Origin: DATKBT01 sp035546295
GTDB lineage: Bacteria > Acidobacteriota > Thermoanaerobaculia > Multivoradales > Multivoraceae
Length of the DNA: 25,232 bases
NCBI GenBank assembly: GCA_035546295.1
Contig: DATKBT010000115.1
Coordinates: forward strand, 1 to 25,232
Direction of reading: 5' to 3'
The position numbers and the translations under genes were made by a program. Position 1 is the first letter of the stretch, and every line of letters starts with the position of its first letter. Shown here in pieces: positions 23,430 through 25,232 of this stretch. The notes below the pieces were generated by a model. It saw only the letters and a program-made list of their open reading frames with translations, did no database searches and was not told the DNA's origin.

Positions 23430-24788
23430 TCAGCGGCACTCTTCGCTGACGACCTCGCCCTCGATCAGCACCGAGCAGACGTGGCTCGTGTACTCGAAGG
23501 GATCGCCGTCGAAGAGCGCCAGGTCGCCGTCCTTGCCGACCTCGAGCGAGCCGACGCGGTGGTCGATGCCCAGCAGCCGCGCCGCGTCGAGGGTCACCGC
23601 GGCCAGCGCCTCCTCGGCGGACAAACCGTGGGCGGCGTAGTGGGCGACCTCGAAGAGCAGCACGCGGGTCTTCGGCACGTATCCCTCGTGGCCGGTCTGC
23701 ACGGCGAACGGGATGCCGGCGTCGCGCAGGATCTTCGCGATCTCGAACGTCTTGTTGCGAATGCGGGCGCGGGCCGGGTGGAGGAACACCGGCACGCCGG
23801 CCGCCCGGATCTCGTCGAGGACGAGGTAGGACTCGGCGGCGCCGTCGAGCACCATGTCGAAGCCGAGCTCGCGCTGCAGGCGCAGGGCGGAGACGATGTC
23901 GGTGGCCGAGTTCGCGTTGACCATCAGCGTGAGCTCGCCGTCGAGCGCCGCCGCCAGCGTCTCGTGGCGCAGGTTGCGCGGCGGGCCGGGACCGCCGCCC
24001 TCTTCCGCCTCCGCCTCCTCGGCCTTCTCTGCGGCCTTCTCTGCGGCCTCGCGGCGCTTGTCGCGGTACTCCTGCGCTTCGAGCAGCGCGCCGCGCAGCA
24101 TGGCGATGCCCTTGGAGAGGGTCCCCGGCGTCTGGAAGTCCGAGTCCAGCCGGCCGATCGTCACCGCCAGCATCTTCGACGGCTCGACCAGCGCCTCCTC
24201 GACGGTGTCGCCGGTGGTCTTGACAATCATCGTCTGGCCCGAGATCAGCGCGCCGGGGCCGTGACCGGTGTGCAGCGTCGTGACACCGAAGCCGCGGACG
24301 TACTCGATGAGCTCCTCGCGGGCGTTGTAGGCGTCGATGGCGCGCAGCTCGGGCTGGATCGGCGACGAGGTCTCGAGCTGGTCCTGGTCGCGCACCGGCC
24401 CGGCGGCGCTGTTGTAGGCGCCGGAGAGGCCGACCGTCGAGCGCACGTCGACCAGGCCCGGCGTGACCACCGCGGCCTCGAGGACGCGGGCGCCGTCCGG
24501 GATCGACACCGAGGCGGCCGGACCGACGGCCGTGATCTTCCCGTCTTCGACGACGACGACGCCGTTCTCGATCGGAGCTCCCGCCATGGTGTGGACCGTC
24601 TCGCCGCGCACCGCCACGACCTGGGCGGAGACGGCGGTGGCGGCGAACGAGAGGGGCAGCAGGAGGGGGAGCAGGAGGCGGGCGGCGGGGGCCGGCCGCA
24701 GCGCACGGGTTCGGGTGTGAGACGTGGCGGTCTCCCGCGGGGGGGAAGCCGCGGTGCGGAAGGGCTCGCTCAGGGTGCGGATCATCAT
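23430..24788 (-). CDS. exported amidohydrolase-family protein lacking the HxH motif
   Basis: 452 aa from ATG 24788, which overlaps the upstream stop as ATGA and lies 7 nt after GGGAG (24800-24796). ATGs at 24794 and 24785 are alternatives. A long N-region precedes a hydrophobic segment LLLPLLLPLSFAATAVSAQ (39-56), so it is exported. The fold is that of imidazolonepropionase-like amidohydrolases: VVVVEDGKITAVGPAA, then TPGLVDVRSTVGLSG (109-123), and near the end VTLDAARLLGIDHRVGSLEV and KDGDLALFDGDPFEYTS. The first metal motif, usually D-x-H-x-H, reads D114-V-R116-S-T118, so both histidines are missing. Other His remain (LHTGHGPG, QTGHEG). A charged Ala/Glu insertion (EAAEKAAEKAEEAEAEE) interrupts the barrel. 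It may be a non-catalytic partner of the upstream paralogue (inference). Confidence 0.88.
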   Translation of the reverse strand: MMIRTLSEPFRTAASPPRETATSHTRTRALRPAPAARLLLPLLLPLSFAATAVSAQVVAVRGETVHTMAGAPIENGVVVVEDGKITAVGPAASVSIPDGARVLEAAVVTPGLVDVRSTVGLSGAYNSAAGPVRDQDQLETSSPIQPELRAIDAYNAREELIEYVRGFGVTTLHTGHGPGALISGQTMIVKTTGDTVEEALVEPSKMLAVTIGRLDSDFQTPGTLSKGIAMLRGALLEAQEYRDKRREAAEKAAEKAEEAEAEEGGGPGPPRNLRHETLAAALDGELTLMVNANSATDIVSALRLQRELGFDMVLDGAAESYLVLDEIRAAGVPVFLHPARARIRNKTFEIAKILRDAGIPFAVQTGHEGYVPKTRVLLFEVAHYAAHGLSAEEALAAVTLDAARLLGIDHRVGSLEVGKDGDLALFDGDPFEYTSHVCSVLIEGEVVSEECR

Positions 24789-25232
24789 TGCCATTCTCCC
24801 GCGTGGAGCGCCGCCGCCTCCTCGTGGGCGTGCTGGGCGGAGAAGTCGCGGTACACCCGATAGCCGCCCACCGCGTACTGGCGGTGCTCGGGGTCGTCCA
24901 GGTCGAAGACCTTCTCGCCCTCGACCCACACTTCCTCGACCTTGGTGTAGACGCTGAAGGGGTCGCCCGAGAGCAGGATCAGGTCGGCATCCTTGCCCGC
25001 CTCGAGCGAGCCGATCCGCTCCTCGAGGCCGAGCTGGCGGGCGGGGACGAGGGTGAGCCCCGCGAGCGCGGCCTCGCGCGACATGCCGTAGCGCACCGAG
25101 ATGGCGGCACCGCGCATCAGGAAGCGCGAGTCGGTGACGCCGTCGTCGGTGTTGAAGCTGACCGGCACGCCGGCCTGCTCGAGGAGCGCGCCGGACTCCA
25201 TCGTCCAGCCCAGCGCCTCCTCCTTGCCGCCG
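24785..25232 (-). CDS. amidohydrolase, C-terminal part (5' end outside window)
   Basis: The frame is open at the right edge and ends at TGA 24787-24785; 148 complete codons are visible. It contains the end of an imidazolonepropionase-like barrel: VSFNTDDGVTDSRFLMRGAA, with NTDD probably holding the metal-binding Asp, then a helix MSREAALAGLTLVPARQLGL. The closing beta-sandwich carries RIGSLEAGKDADLILLSGD, YTKVEEVWVEGEKVF. It overlaps the next gene by 4 bp and is a paralogue of it, a tandem pair I recall in Acidobacteria and Gemmatimonadetes. Substrate cannot be told; such proteins are usually annotated as peptidase- or imidazolonepropionase-related hydrolases. Confidence 0.88.
   Translation of the reverse strand, partial: GGKEEALGWTMESGALLEQAGVPVSFNTDDGVTDSRFLMRGAAISVRYGMSREAALAGLTLVPARQLGLEERIGSLEAGKDADLILLSGDPFSVYTKVEEVWVEGEKVFDLDDPEHRQYAVGGYRVYRDFSAQHAHEEAAALHAGEWQ

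Overview
This is a very GC-rich, gene-dense bacterial window. The gene content suggests an Acidobacteriota-like soil or sediment bacterium. Three things point there: an ABC permease of the ADOP type, an ECF sigma factor next to a Ser/Thr kinase with a TPR tail, and a secreted protein with repeated FDP-N-EV-KVLD..C..NGH.WVFA domains. I recall all three as common in that phylum, so the assignment is inference. I saw no rRNA, tRNA, IS element, phage integrase or CRISPR array.

Layout. (1) 1-2785, minus: ECF sigma factor followed by a Ser/Thr kinase that runs off the left edge. (2) 2936-5169: a small secreted protein (+), an intergenic graveyard with a frameshifted S74-type chaperone domain (-) and the 5' stub of another gene (+), then an unknown 169-aa protein (+). 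(3) 5170-7701, minus: a large secreted protein with a Calx-beta-like region and two copies of a C-terminal domain. Its upstream region has a perfect 31-bp tandem duplication that also duplicates a ribosome-binding-site/ATG pair. (4) 8204-10651, plus: ADOP-type permease, preceded by 10-bp tandem repeats. (5) 11348-20071, plus: an eight-gene nitrous oxide reduction cluster. (6) 20538-22940, minus: a second kinase-TolB-like-TPR protein. (7) 23430-25232, minus: two overlapping amidohydrolase genes, the first cut by the right edge.

The centrepiece is the nos cluster: Rrf2 regulator with three cysteines, dihaem cytochrome c fused to a CuA-like cupredoxin, nosZ (clade II type, no Tat motif, all seven CuZ histidines and the full CuA site), a four-TM protein, a DsbD/CcdA-like membrane protein with a His-rich periplasmic domain, nosD, nosF and nosY. 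Genes from nosZ to nosY are 1 bp apart or overlap, so they are almost certainly co-transcribed. A plausible reading is that the Rrf2 protein senses NO or redox state, the cytochrome-cupredoxin lipoprotein feeds electrons to NosZ, and NosDFY plus the DsbD-like protein assemble the copper sites. NosR and NosL are not in the window. The cytochrome-CuA fusion and the DsbD-like protein are the parts least like textbook nos clusters.

The remaining regions look ordinary for this kind of genome, apart from several gene remnants (3556-3905, 3986-4195, 23120-23239, perhaps 20336-20476) that record gene loss between operons.
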